This document shows, piece after piece, positions 54,983-63,685 of a DNA stretch of 64,000 nucleotides. The notes beneath the pieces are model-generated. The model was given only the letters and a program-made list of their open reading frames with translations, was not told where the DNA came from and did not search any database. Within the stretch, counting starts at the first letter, position 1. Each line of letters opens with the position of its first letter. The stretch comes from Trabulsiella odontotermitis (GTDB taxonomy: Bacteria > Pseudomonadota > Gammaproteobacteria > Enterobacterales > Enterobacteriaceae). The position numbers and the translations under genes are program-made. The stretch is taken from the NCBI RefSeq assembly GCF_030053895.1, contig NZ_CP125781.1:310001-374000 (forward strand), read 5' to 3'.

Positions 54983-55351
54983 ATGTGGTTGCTTGATCAG
55001 TGGGCGGAACGCCATATCCTGGATGCCCAAAAAAGCGGTGAGTTTGATAATCTACCCGGCACGGGTGAGCCGCTGCAGCTTGATGATGACGCCCATATCC
55101 CGGAGGAACTTCGGGCGGGTTATCGTTTGTTAAAAAATGCAGGCTGTTTACCGCCGGAGCTTGCTCAGCGGAAAGAGGCGCTGGAGCTCAGGGATCTCTT
55201 ACAGAGCGTCCGGCAGGACGATCCCCGCTATCAGGAGCTGAGCCGCAGACTGACGCTGCTGGAGCTAAAATTGCGTCAGGCAGGGCTGAATACCGATTTT
55301 CTGCACGGCGAGTATGCAGACAGGCTGATACAGAAAATGAATGAGGGCTGA
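54983..55351 (+). CDS. yhdN: YhdN, DUF1992 (DnaJ-like) family protein
   Basis: The 122-residue protein begins MWLLDQWAERHILDAQ and has the GEFDNLPGTGEPL motif of DUF1992, a family tied to DnaJ-domain-adjacent proteins; function unknown. It lies 2 bases before zntR and is likely co-transcribed. Confidence 0.9.
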   Translation: MWLLDQWAERHILDAQKSGEFDNLPGTGEPLQLDDDAHIPEELRAGYRLLKNAGCLPPELAQRKEALELRDLLQSVRQDDPRYQELSRRLTLLELKLRQAGLNTDFLHGEYADRLIQKMNEG

Positions 55352-55353
55352 AC

Positions 55354-55779
55354 ATGTACCGTATAGGCGAACTGGCGAAATTAGCGGATGTCACCCCGGA
55401 TACGATCCGTTATTACGAAAAACAGCAAATGATGGACCACGACGTCCGGACTGAGGGCGGTTTTCGTCTTTATTCTGACAACGATCTGCAGCGCCTGCGC
55501 TTTATTCGCTATGCGCGCCAGCTGGGATTTACGCTGGAATCGATCCGCGAACTGCTTTCGATCCGTATCGATCCAGAACACCATACCTGCCAGGAGTCCA
55601 AAGGTATTGTTCAGGCACGATTAAGCGAAGTCGAAGAAAAAATTGAAGAGCTACAGACCATGCGTCGCTCGTTACAGCGCCTGAACGACGCCTGTTGTGG
55701 TACAGCGCACAGTAGCGTGTATTGCTCGATCCTCGAAGCGTTGGAGCAAGGTGCGAGTACGTCTCCTTCTGTACGTTGA
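55354..55779 (+). CDS. zntR: Zn(II)-responsive regulator ZntR
   Basis: MerR-family activator of the zinc exporter gene zntA. 141 residues: winged helix (MYRIGELAKLADVTPDTIRYYE), dimer helix, and metal-binding residues Cys79, Cys114, Cys115, His119 and Cys124 at the E. coli positions. zntA is not in the window. Confidence 0.96.
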   Translation: MYRIGELAKLADVTPDTIRYYEKQQMMDHDVRTEGGFRLYSDNDLQRLRFIRYARQLGFTLESIRELLSIRIDPEHHTCQESKGIVQARLSEVEEKIEELQTMRRSLQRLNDACCGTAHSSVYCSILEALEQGASTSPSVR

Positions 55780-55836
55780 TCTTTTTTAATACCGGGATTA
55801 CACTCCCGCCGTCAAAACACACCAACTGGAGAAATT

Positions 55837-56118
55837 ATGAGCCGCTATCAGCACAAGAAGGGGCAAATTAAGGATAACGCCATTGAGGCTTTACTTCATG
55901 ACCCGCTGTTTCGCCAGCGCGTTGAGAAGAATAAGAAAGGGAAAGGCAGTTATTTACGCAAAGATAAGCACGAAAAACGGGGTAACTGGGAGGCCAGTGG
56001 CAAGAAAGCAAAATGCTTTTTTACCACTGGCCTTCTGACTTTTACACGTCAGATTATGAACGGTTGTTTTGTTCTTTCAGCAGATCGCGGATTTCAGAAA
56101 GCAGGACTTCTTCTTTAG
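55837..56118 (+). CDS. arfA: Alternative ribosome-rescue factor ArfA (long frame, hairpin inside)
   Basis: ArfA frees ribosomes stalled on non-stop mRNAs by recruiting RF2 when tmRNA fails. The first 60 or so residues (MSRYQHKKGQIKDNAIEALL...) match E. coli ArfA. The frame holds a strong hairpin at 55992-56032 starting at codon 52, where E. coli arfA mRNA is cut or terminated so that the active protein is made from a truncated message and is destroyed by tmRNA. The frame here is open to 93 codons against 72 in E. coli and overlaps the mscL 3' end by 65 bases; the extra part is probably rarely or never made. Confidence 0.9.
   Translation: MSRYQHKKGQIKDNAIEALLHDPLFRQRVEKNKKGKGSYLRKDKHEKRGNWEASGKKAKCFFTTGLLTFTRQIMNGCFVLSADRGFQKAGLLL
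55992..56032 (+). terminator. arfA: Hairpin inside arfA
   Basis: Outer stem GGCCAGTGG (55992-56000) / CCACTGGCC (56024-56032); inner stem AAAGCA (56005-56010) / TGCTTT (56014-56019) followed by T bases. This is the internal terminator or RNase III site that creates non-stop arfA mRNA. On the minus strand it lies beyond the mscL stop and could also end mscL transcripts. Confidence 0.85.
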
Positions 56119-56467
56119 TCGGCGCCGGCGGTTCTTTCGCTTCGACTTCATTATTGCGACGAAGTTTATTCATCAGTTTGATTGCCATGAAAATAGCAAA
56201 TGCAACGATGATAAAGTCAAAGATATTCTGGATGAAAACGCCATAGTGCATCACTACCGCCGGGATATCGCCTGCTGCCGGGCGTAACGTCCAGGCAAAT
56301 TGCTTGAAATCTACCCCACCAATTAACAACCCCAGGGGCGGCATAATAATATCGGCAACCAGTGACGATACGATTTTGCCAAATGCGGCACCAATAATGA
56401 CACCCACAGCTAAATCGACAACATTCCCGCGCATCGCGAATTCGCGAAATTCTTTAAGTAAGCTCAT
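56054..56467 (-). CDS. mscL: Large-conductance mechanosensitive channel MscL
   Basis: Pentameric channel that opens under membrane tension in hypo-osmotic shock. 137 residues: N-terminal amphipathic helix MSLLKEFREFAMRGN, first membrane helix VVDLAVGVIIGAAFGKIVSSL, periplasmic loop, second helix and the cytoplasmic helix bundle ending EEVLLSEIRDLLKEQNNRS. Start at 56467 is the conserved one. Converges on arfA with a 65-base overlap of coding frames. Confidence 0.97.
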   Translation of the reverse strand: MSLLKEFREFAMRGNVVDLAVGVIIGAAFGKIVSSLVADIIMPPLGLLIGGVDFKQFAWTLRPAAGDIPAVVMHYGVFIQNIFDFIIVAFAIFMAIKLMNKLRRNNEVEAKEPPAPTKEEVLLSEIRDLLKEQNNRS

Positions 56468-56614
56468 TTTTTTCTCCATGTGCCAGCTGACGTTTATAAG
56501 TTTAACAAATGTTTAGTCAATTTCCATTACACACGGCGAATCAAAATAATTGATTAGCCCTTAAATAATAAAGGGTTAATGAAGAAGGCGCCCCTGAGAG
56601 CGCATCGTTGAAAA

Positions 56615-57991
56615 TTAAAGGAAGAAGGGGCTTGGCTGGAAAAGTCGTTCTACATCAGTAATAAACTTTTTATCCGTCAGAAACATAATCACGTGATCGC
56701 CCTGTTCAATACGAAGATTATCATTAGCGATCATGACATCATTGCCCCGCACAACTGCGCCAATAATGGTTCCTGGCGGCAGTTTAATTTCATCAATGAC
56801 CCTGCCGACCACTCTTGATGTGGTTTCATCACCGTGTGCGACGGCTTCAATCGCTTCGGCAACGCCTCTGCGCAGCGAAGACACACCGACAATATCTGCT
56901 TTACGAACATGACTCAGCAATGCGGAAATCGTCGCCTGTTGAGGCGATATGGCGATATCAATAACGCTGCCCTGCACGAGATCGACATAAGCGCGGCGCT
57001 GGATCAGCACCATCACTTTTTTCGCCCCCATGCGTTTCGCCAGCATCGCCGACATGATGTTCGCTTCGTCATCGTTGGTGACGGCGATAAAGAGATCGAC
57101 CTGATCGATATGCTCTTCCATCAGCAGTTCCTGATCCGACGCATCGCCGAAGAACACGATCGTATTCTGCAGCTTCTCAGCAAGCTCCGCGGCACGCTGC
57201 TGATCGCGCTCGATCAGTTTAACGCTGTAGTCTTTCTCCAGACGCTGAGCCAGCCCTGCACCGATATTACCGCCGCCCACGAGCATGATACGTTTATAGG
57301 GTTTCTCCAGGCGCTGCATTTCGCTCATGACGGCGCGAATATGCTGTGAGGCAGCAATGAAGAAAACCTCATCACCGGCTTCCACAATGGTCGAGCCCTG
57401 AGGGCGGATCGGTCTGTCGTGGCGGAAAATCGCCGCCACACGGGTATCGATATGCGGCATATGCTCGCGCATGGTCGACAGCGCATTACCCACCAGAGGG
57501 CCGCCGTAATAGGCGTTAACCACCGCGAGGCTCACTTTACCTTCGGCAAAATTCACCACCTGCAGAGCGCCAGGATACTCAATCAGACGGTAAATGCTGT
57601 CGATGACTAATTGTTCCGGGGCGATCAAATGGTCGATAGGGACCGCTTCGGAATGAAAAAGCTTTTCAGCGTCACGCACGTAGTCAGGCGCACGGATGCG
57701 CGCAATACGATTGGGCGTATTAAACAGGGAATAGGCGACCTGACAGGCCACCATATTAGTTTCGTCCGAGCTGGTCACTGCCACGAGCATGTCTGCGTCA
57801 TCGGCACCAGCTTCGCGCAGCACGCGGGGGTGCGAGCCATGACCCTGCACGACACGCAGATCGAATTTATCCTGCAGGCTGCGCAGCCGTTCGCCGTTAA
57901 TGTCGACAACGGTAATGTCGTTATTCTCGCCCACCAGGTTTTCCGCCAGGGTGCCGCCAACCTGACCCGCACCAAGTATGATAATTTTCAT
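56615..57991 (-). CDS. trkA: Trk potassium uptake regulator TrkA
   Basis: Peripheral NAD(H)-binding subunit of the TrkH/TrkG potassium uptake system. 458 residues with two repeats, each an RCK-N dinucleotide domain (GAGQVGGTLAENL at residue 7 and GGGNIGAGLAQRL near 239) and an RCK-C domain. Downstream of rsmB in the def-fmt-rsmB-trkA operon; 21 bases separate them. Confidence 0.97.
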   Translation of the reverse strand: MKIIILGAGQVGGTLAENLVGENNDITVVDINGERLRSLQDKFDLRVVQGHGSHPRVLREAGADDADMLVAVTSSDETNMVACQVAYSLFNTPNRIARIRAPDYVRDAEKLFHSEAVPIDHLIAPEQLVIDSIYRLIEYPGALQVVNFAEGKVSLAVVNAYYGGPLVGNALSTMREHMPHIDTRVAAIFRHDRPIRPQGSTIVEAGDEVFFIAASQHIRAVMSEMQRLEKPYKRIMLVGGGNIGAGLAQRLEKDYSVKLIERDQQRAAELAEKLQNTIVFFGDASDQELLMEEHIDQVDLFIAVTNDDEANIMSAMLAKRMGAKKVMVLIQRRAYVDLVQGSVIDIAISPQQATISALLSHVRKADIVGVSSLRRGVAEAIEAVAHGDETTSRVVGRVIDEIKLPPGTIIGAVVRGNDVMIANDNLRIEQGDHVIMFLTDKKFITDVERLFQPSPFFL

Positions 57992-58012
57992 CTGTCGCGA
58001 TCCGTTATCCGA

Positions 58013-59302
58013 TCATTTCTTGATTAGCTTAGCGTAAAAAAAGCCATCGCCTTCTTCCGCAGCAGGCAGGTTTTGCTTGCCCGGATCCTCTGGTGTGCCG
58101 GTACCGCTCAACACCGCATCAGACGTACGTTCCAGAAACGCGCGTATCTGCTCGCTGTTCTCTTCAGGAAGAATGGAACAGGTGGCGTAAACCAGCGTAC
58201 CGCCGGGCTTCAGATACGGCCACACCGCATCGAGAATTTCGCGTTGCAGACTGGCAAGTTCGGGAATATCACGATCACGACGCAGCCATTTGATATCAGG
58301 GTGGCGGCGAATTACGCCAGTGGCAGAGCAGGGGGCATCCAGCAGGATACGATCAAACTGCATACCCTCACACCACTGCGCCGGATAGCGACCATCGCCC
58401 TGCTTCACTTGCGCTTTCATTCCCAGGCGTTTCAGGTTGTCATACACGCGGGAGAGTCTTTTTTCATCCACATCAACGGCCATGACCTGCGCGTCTGGCG
58501 CCGCTTCCAGAATATGCGTCGTTTTACCTCCCGGAGCCGCACAGAGGTCGAGGATCTGCTCGCTATTCTCTGGTGCCAGGAGCGTAACACAACCCTGCGC
58601 GGAAGCGTCCTGGACGGTCACCCAACCCTCTTCAAAACCCGGCAGAGCGTGAACCGGCAACGGCGATTCCAGCCGGATGGCATCCGGGTAGGCGGGATGG
58701 GTAAAGCCTTTATGACCTGCTTCTTCCAGCAAGGCCAGCCACGCATCGCGACTGTGATGATTGCGGTTAACGCGCAGCCACATCGGTGGTCGTTGGTTAT
58801 TGGCCTCAACAATGGCTTCCCACTGCTGCGGATAAGCGTGCTGAAGGCGTTTTAACAGCCAGGAAGGGTGAAGTGAAGGGTTTTCGCTTTGCGCAAACGC
58901 CTCAAGCAATGTCTCTTGCTGGCGCTGAAACTGGCGCAGTACGCCGTTAATCAGCCCTTTGAGCTGCGGGCGCTTGATTGCTACCGCACCCTCTACGGTC
59001 TCTGCCAGTGCGGCGTGCGGAGGGATTCGGGTGTATATCAGCTGGTAGAAGCCCACCATGATCAGGTAGTGGATCGTGCGTTGTTTACCCGTCATCGGGC
59101 GCGACATCAGTTTGTTGATCAACCATTCCAGCTGAGAAAGGGTGCGCAGAACACCAAAGCAGAGCTCCTGGAGCAGTGCTTTATCTTTGTCCGACACTTT
59201 TTGCTGGAGCGGCGGGAGAACATTACTGAGCGATTGCCCGTCTTCAACCACCTGCTCCACGGCCTGGGCTGCCAGGCTGCGTAAATTTGTATTTTTTTTC
59301 AT
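58013..59302 (-). CDS. rsmB: 16S rRNA m5C967 methyltransferase RsmB
   Basis: Methylates C967 of 16S rRNA using SAM. 429 residues: N-terminal NusB-like RNA-binding domain (1-140), then the methyltransferase with LDLCAAPGGKTTHILE near residue 254, catalytic Cys motifs DAPCSATGVIRRHPD near 322 and YATCSILPEEN near 375. Same operon as fmt. Confidence 0.97.
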   Translation of the reverse strand: MKKNTNLRSLAAQAVEQVVEDGQSLSNVLPPLQQKVSDKDKALLQELCFGVLRTLSQLEWLINKLMSRPMTGKQRTIHYLIMVGFYQLIYTRIPPHAALAETVEGAVAIKRPQLKGLINGVLRQFQRQQETLLEAFAQSENPSLHPSWLLKRLQHAYPQQWEAIVEANNQRPPMWLRVNRNHHSRDAWLALLEEAGHKGFTHPAYPDAIRLESPLPVHALPGFEEGWVTVQDASAQGCVTLLAPENSEQILDLCAAPGGKTTHILEAAPDAQVMAVDVDEKRLSRVYDNLKRLGMKAQVKQGDGRYPAQWCEGMQFDRILLDAPCSATGVIRRHPDIKWLRRDRDIPELASLQREILDAVWPYLKPGGTLVYATCSILPEENSEQIRAFLERTSDAVLSGTGTPEDPGKQNLPAAEEGDGFFYAKLIKK

Positions 59303-59353
59303 AACCGCAAAAACAAAAACGCCCGGTAATACCGGGCTTAAGACGTTTCACCC

Positions 59354-60301
59354 TCAGGCGAGACGATTACCGGGAATAAACCACTCCCGACGGGAATTTA
59401 ACAGATCCTGCACGTTCATCGCTTTCTTCCCTGCAGGCTGTAGCGATTGCAGGTTCAAAATGCCATCGCCTGTCGCGACCTGAATACCGTTTTTATTGGC
59501 CGCAATGATGGTGCCGGGCTCGGCGTTTACAGGGGTATCAATAACTGACGCCTGCCAGACTTTAACTGGTTGATCGTCGATAACGATATAGCTCATCGGC
59601 CATGGATTGAAAGCACGAATATTACGTTCAAGCTGAGCGGCGGAAAGTGACCAGTCAATGCGAGCCTCTTCTTTGCTGAGTTTCTCAGCATAGGTGACCA
59701 GCGATTCATCCTGCACTTCGGGTTTTGCCGTACCGCGCGCAAGCTGTTTCAGTGTAAGCAGCAAGCCTTCCGGCCCCATGCCGGCCAGTTTATCGTACAA
59801 CGATGCGCTGGTATCGTCAGGCGTAATCGGGCAGGTAATCTTACAGAGCATATCGCCGGTATCCAGACCCACATCCATCTGCATGATGGTGACGCCGGTT
59901 TCAGCGTCACCTGCCCACAGCGAGCGCTGAATAGGTGCAGCGCCGCGCCAGCGCGGCAGCAGAGAACCATGCACATTAATACAGCCCAGACGAGGCATAT
60001 CCAGCACGGCTTTCGGCAGAATCAGGCCATACGCCACGACGACCATGACATCAGCGTTAAGATCGGCAACGAGCTGCTGGTTTTCCGGCGGGCGAAGCGA
60101 GGCGGGCTGGAAAACCGGTAGACCTTTTTCTTCGGCAAGCACCTTCACCGGGCTCGGCATCAGCTTCTTGCCGCGACCCGCAGGGCGATCGGGTTGGGTA
60201 AACACGCCGACGATCTGATGCTCAGACGACAACAGCGCGTCAAGATGACGCGCTGCAAAGTCAGGTGTACCCGCAAAAATAATACGTAGTGAGTCTGACA
60301 C
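59354..60301 (-). CDS. fmt: Methionyl-tRNA formyltransferase
   Basis: Formylates initiator Met-tRNA for translation initiation. 315 residues: formyl-transferase domain with INVHGSLLPRWRGAAPIQ (near 107-124) and the catalytic Asp in GDAETGVTIMQMDVGLDTG, then a C-terminal OB-like domain. 14 bases after def. Confidence 0.98.
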   Translation of the reverse strand: MSDSLRIIFAGTPDFAARHLDALLSSEHQIVGVFTQPDRPAGRGKKLMPSPVKVLAEEKGLPVFQPASLRPPENQQLVADLNADVMVVVAYGLILPKAVLDMPRLGCINVHGSLLPRWRGAAPIQRSLWAGDAETGVTIMQMDVGLDTGDMLCKITCPITPDDTSASLYDKLAGMGPEGLLLTLKQLARGTAKPEVQDESLVTYAEKLSKEEARIDWSLSAAQLERNIRAFNPWPMSYIVIDDQPVKVWQASVIDTPVNAEPGTIIAANKNGIQVATGDGILNLQSLQPAGKKAMNVQDLLNSRREWFIPGNRLA

Positions 60302-60315
60302 GTTGATTCTTGTCC

Positions 60316-60825
60316 TTAAGCTCGCGCATTCAGGCGGTCGAGTTTCTCAACTTTCTGACGAATACGTTGTTGCTTCAGCGGCGACAGATAATCGATAAAC
60401 AGCTTACCGACCAGGTGATCCATTTCATGCTGAATACAGATTGCCAGCAGGCCATCGGCTTCCAGTTCGTACGACTTACCTTCACGGTCCAGCGCACGGA
60501 TTTTTACTTTCTCGGCGCGCGGCACCAGAGCGCGTTGTTCCGGAATAGAAAGGCAACCTTCTTCAATACCGGTTTCACCGCTTTTCTCCAGCAGTTCCGG
60601 GTTGATCAGTACCAGCCGCTCGTCGCGGTTTTCGGAAACATCAATCACGATGATCCGCTGATGGATATCCACTTGCGTTGCCGCCAGGCCGATACCTTCT
60701 TCGGCGTACATCGTCTCGAACATATCATCGACGATACGCTGAATTTCTGCATTGACTTCTTTGACCGGCGTAGCGACTTTGCGAAGGCGCTCGTCCGGAA
60801 TATGTAACACTTGCAAAACTGCCAT
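60316..60825 (-). CDS. def: Peptide deformylase
   Basis: Fe(II) metalloprotease that removes the formyl group from new proteins. 169 residues with the three motifs GIGLAATQ (near 44), EGCLSIPE (Cys ligand near 91) and HEMDHL (near 133). First gene of def-fmt-rsmB-trkA, divergent from dprA (128 bases between starts). Confidence 0.98.
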   Translation of the reverse strand: MAVLQVLHIPDERLRKVATPVKEVNAEIQRIVDDMFETMYAEEGIGLAATQVDIHQRIIVIDVSENRDERLVLINPELLEKSGETGIEEGCLSIPEQRALVPRAEKVKIRALDREGKSYELEADGLLAICIQHEMDHLVGKLFIDYLSPLKQQRIRQKVEKLDRLNARA

Positions 60826-60953
60826 AAATTTCCAGAGTCGTGTTCAGGAGTTGAAAAGATAATTACCACTATTCTAGACAAAACCCCACCTGATTGACAG
60901 CATCACTGACCAATCGCAAGGATTGCTGAAGCCGCTTGTGGCAGGGAGATGAG

Positions 60954-62078
60954 ATGACATCGACAGAAATAGGGTTGCGTCTGATGGCGGTGGCCGGAAT
61001 ATACGGTGACGTCATGCTCGACGCGTTTCGGGCACTTAAAGCGTCTCCTTCTATAGAAAAGAGTATGCTTATGCAGACAGGCCTTTCCGCCAGGCAGGCA
61101 GCGCAGTTTCTGGCTGTTTCAGATGCCGAACTGGAAACCTCTCTGCACTGGCTTGAACAGCCAGACCATCATTTGATTACCGCAGACAGCAGTGCGTACC
61201 CCGAGGCATTGCGCGCCATCGTTGATTACCCCGCGCTGTTGTTTGTCGCAGGCGATCCCGCAGTGCTCTGTTCCCCACAACTGGCTGTGGTGGGGAGTAG
61301 GGCGCACTCCTGGTATGGCGAACGATGGTGCAGCCTTTTCTGCGAAACGCTGGCGACGCACGGTTTGACGATTACCAGCGGGCTGGCGCTGGGGATTGAC
61401 GGTGTGGCTCATCGCGCAGCGCTGAAAGCCAAAGGGAAAACTATTGCTGTGCTGGGGCATGGTCTTTCGTTAATTCATCCACGGCGGCATCTCCCGCTGG
61501 CGAAGCATATTCTGGAAACGGGTGGCGCGCTGGTGTCTGAATTTCCGTTGCTGGCAAAACCGCTGGCTCACCATTTCCCGCGGCGAAACCGGGTCATAAG
61601 TGGTTTGAGCCTGGGGGTATTTGTCGTCGAGGCGGCGCTGAAGAGCGGTTCGCTGGTCACCGCCCGGTGTGCGCTCGAACAGGGAAGAGAAGTCTTTGCT
61701 TTACCCGGTCCGGTAGGACACCCCGGCACGGAAGGCCCGCACTGGCTGATTCGGCAGGGCGCGATTCTCGTGAACTCACCTGAGGAAATCCTGGAAAATT
61801 TGCAATATGGTTTCCACGGGTTGCCAGATGACGCTGAAAAAACAAATTATTCACCGGATCATCAGAGTGTGGCATTGCCATTTCCAGAGCTCCTGGCTAA
61901 CGTAGGAGATGAGGTAACACCTGTTGACGTCGTCGCTGAACGTGCCGGCCAACCTGTGCCAGTAACGGTGGCTCAGCTACTCGAACTGGAGTTAGCAGGG
62001 TGGATCGCAGCTGTACCCGGCGGCTATGTCCGTTTAAGGAGGGCATGCCATGTTCGACGTACTAATGTATTTGTTTGA
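60954..62078 (+). CDS. dprA: DNA-processing protein DprA (Smf)
   Basis: Rossmann-fold single-strand DNA-binding protein that loads RecA on incoming DNA in transformable bacteria. 374 residues: N-terminal helical domain, the DprA core with GSRAHSWYGERW (near 110), SGLALGIDGVAH and RNRVISGLS, then a C-terminal winged helix. Its role in enterics is less clear. Start MTSTEIGLRL has GGGAGATG before it. smg begins 29 bases before its stop. Confidence 0.95.
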   Translation: MTSTEIGLRLMAVAGIYGDVMLDAFRALKASPSIEKSMLMQTGLSARQAAQFLAVSDAELETSLHWLEQPDHHLITADSSAYPEALRAIVDYPALLFVAGDPAVLCSPQLAVVGSRAHSWYGERWCSLFCETLATHGLTITSGLALGIDGVAHRAALKAKGKTIAVLGHGLSLIHPRRHLPLAKHILETGGALVSEFPLLAKPLAHHFPRRNRVISGLSLGVFVVEAALKSGSLVTARCALEQGREVFALPGPVGHPGTEGPHWLIRQGAILVNSPEEILENLQYGFHGLPDDAEKTNYSPDHQSVALPFPELLANVGDEVTPVDVVAERAGQPVPVTVAQLLELELAGWIAAVPGGYVRLRRACHVRRTNVFV

Positions 62079-62523
62079 GACTTACATCCATAACGAAGCT
62101 GAAATGCGCGTGGATCAGGACAAACTGACGCGGGATCTTACCGACGCCGGTTTTGATCGTGAGGATATTTATAACGCGCTGTTGTGGCTTGAAAAGCTCG
62201 CTGACTATCAGGAAGGCCTCGCCGAACCGATGCAGCTCGCTTCTGACCCACTCTCCGTCCGTATCTATACGGAAGAAGAGTGCCAACGGCTGGATGCCAG
62301 TTGCCGGGGATTCTTGTTATTCCTGGAGCAGATTCAGGTGCTAAACCTCGAAACGCGTGAAATGGTGATCGAACGAGTCATGGCGCTGGATGCCGCAGAA
62401 TTCGATCTGGAAGACCTGAAGTGGGTCATTCTGATGGTGCTGTTTAATATCCCGGGCTGTGAAAACGCGTACCAACAAATGGAAGAATTACTCTTCGAAG
62501 TGAATGAAGGTATGCTGCATTAA
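62050..62523 (+). CDS. smg: Smg family protein (DUF494)
   Basis: 157 residues, very similar to E. coli Smg; mostly helical and acidic, function unknown. Overlaps the dprA 3' end by 29 bases in another frame; AGGAGG (62038-62043) gives a strong ribosome binding site inside dprA. Confidence 0.93.
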   Translation: MFDVLMYLFETYIHNEAEMRVDQDKLTRDLTDAGFDREDIYNALLWLEKLADYQEGLAEPMQLASDPLSVRIYTEEECQRLDASCRGFLLFLEQIQVLNLETREMVIERVMALDAAEFDLEDLKWVILMVLFNIPGCENAYQQMEELLFEVNEGMLH

Positions 62524-62549
62524 TCATTTGTGCGGCATTAAGAGTTGTT

Positions 62550-63104
62550 ATGGCCAAATCAGCACTGTTTACGGTGCGTAAAAACGAGCCCTGCCCTCAA
62601 TGCGGGGCCGAACTGGTTATCCGATCCGGGAAGCACGGTCCGTTTCTCGGTTGCTCTCATCATCCGGAATGCGATTATGTCCGTCCCCTGAAAAGTCAGG
62701 CGGACGGGCACATCGTTAAAGTTCTGGAGGGACAGTTGTGTCCTGCCTGTGGCGCAGAGCTGGTATTGCGCCAGGGGCGTTTTGGTATGTTCATTGGGTG
62801 CAGTCAATACCCTGAATGTGAGCACACCGAAGTTATCGACAAGCCTGATGAAACGGCGATGAGTTGCCCACAATGCCATCACGGCCACCTCGTCCAGCGC
62901 CGTTCGCGCTACGGTAAAACCTTTCATTCCTGCGATCGCTATCCGGAATGTCAGTTCGTTATCAATTTCAAACCTGTGGCGGGTGAATGTCCTGAATGCC
63001 ATTACCCGCTGCTTATCGAAAAGAAAACCGCACTGGGCGTGAAGCGTTTCTGTGCCAGTAAACAATGTGGAAAGCCGGTAACGGCGGAACAAATCAGTGA
63101 ATAA
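62550..63104 (+). CDS. yrdD: YrdD, topoisomerase-type zinc-finger protein
   Basis: The 184-residue protein is made of four zinc fingers of the topoisomerase I C-terminal type: CPQCGAE with CSHHPEC, CPACGAE with CSQYPEC, CPQCHHG with CDRYPEC, and CPECHYP with CASKQC. It probably binds single-stranded nucleic acid; no enzymatic domain. Overlaps tsaC by 8 bases. Confidence 0.92.
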   Translation: MAKSALFTVRKNEPCPQCGAELVIRSGKHGPFLGCSHHPECDYVRPLKSQADGHIVKVLEGQLCPACGAELVLRQGRFGMFIGCSQYPECEHTEVIDKPDETAMSCPQCHHGHLVQRRSRYGKTFHSCDRYPECQFVINFKPVAGECPECHYPLLIEKKTALGVKRFCASKQCGKPVTAEQISE

Positions 63105-63669
63105 TTACCTGCCATCTGACACCGTAACGCATGCTGTTGCGGTGTTAAATAATGAAAATGTCATCGCCTATCCCACAGAAGCTGTTTTTGGTGTCGGTTG
63201 CGACCCGGACAGCGAAACTGCAGTGATGAAACTGCTGGATCTCAAACAACGGCCGGTTGAAAAAGGCCTGATTCTGATTGCTGCCGATTATGAACAGCTC
63301 AAACCCTATATCGACGATTCCCGGCTGACAGACGAACAGCGCGCCGCCGTGTTTTCCTGCTGGCCGGGGCCAGTCACTTTCGTTTTCCCGGCGCGGGCCA
63401 CGACGCCACGCTGGCTGACAGGGCGTTTCGACTCGCTGGCGGTACGCGTCACGGATCATCCGCTGGTAATCGAACTCTGCCGTGCTTACGGCAAACCGAT
63501 TGTTTCCACCAGTGCGAATCTGACCGGCTTGCCGCCGTGTCGCACCACAGAAGACGTTCACGCACAGTTTGGTGATGATTTTCCGGTTGTGAATGGCCTC
63601 ACCGGCGGGCGCCTGAATCCTTCGGAGATTCGGGATGCGCTGACGGGTGAACGCTTTCGCCAGGGGTAA
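63097..63669 (+). CDS. tsaC: Threonylcarbamoyl-AMP synthase TsaC
   Basis: Makes threonylcarbamoyl-AMP for the t6A modification of ANN-decoding tRNAs, together with TsaBDE. 190 residues of the YrdC/Sua5 fold, with AYPTEAVFGVGCDP (near 23-36), KRxxKxx-like KQRPVEKGLI, and STSANLTG near 142. GTG start as in E. coli, 8 bases inside yrdD. Confidence 0.95.
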   Translation: MNNYLPSDTVTHAVAVLNNENVIAYPTEAVFGVGCDPDSETAVMKLLDLKQRPVEKGLILIAADYEQLKPYIDDSRLTDEQRAAVFSCWPGPVTFVFPARATTPRWLTGRFDSLAVRVTDHPLVIELCRAYGKPIVSTSANLTGLPPCRTTEDVHAQFGDDFPVVNGLTGGRLNPSEIRDALTGERFRQG

Positions 63670-63685
63670 TATCCGGGGGTAATAT

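Noticed and set aside
56554..56580. AT-rich imperfect inverted repeat upstream of mscL (TTAGCCCTT / AAGGGTTAA)
   Set aside because: One mismatch, no U-tract in the needed direction; could be a weak trkA-mscL element but support is too thin to list.
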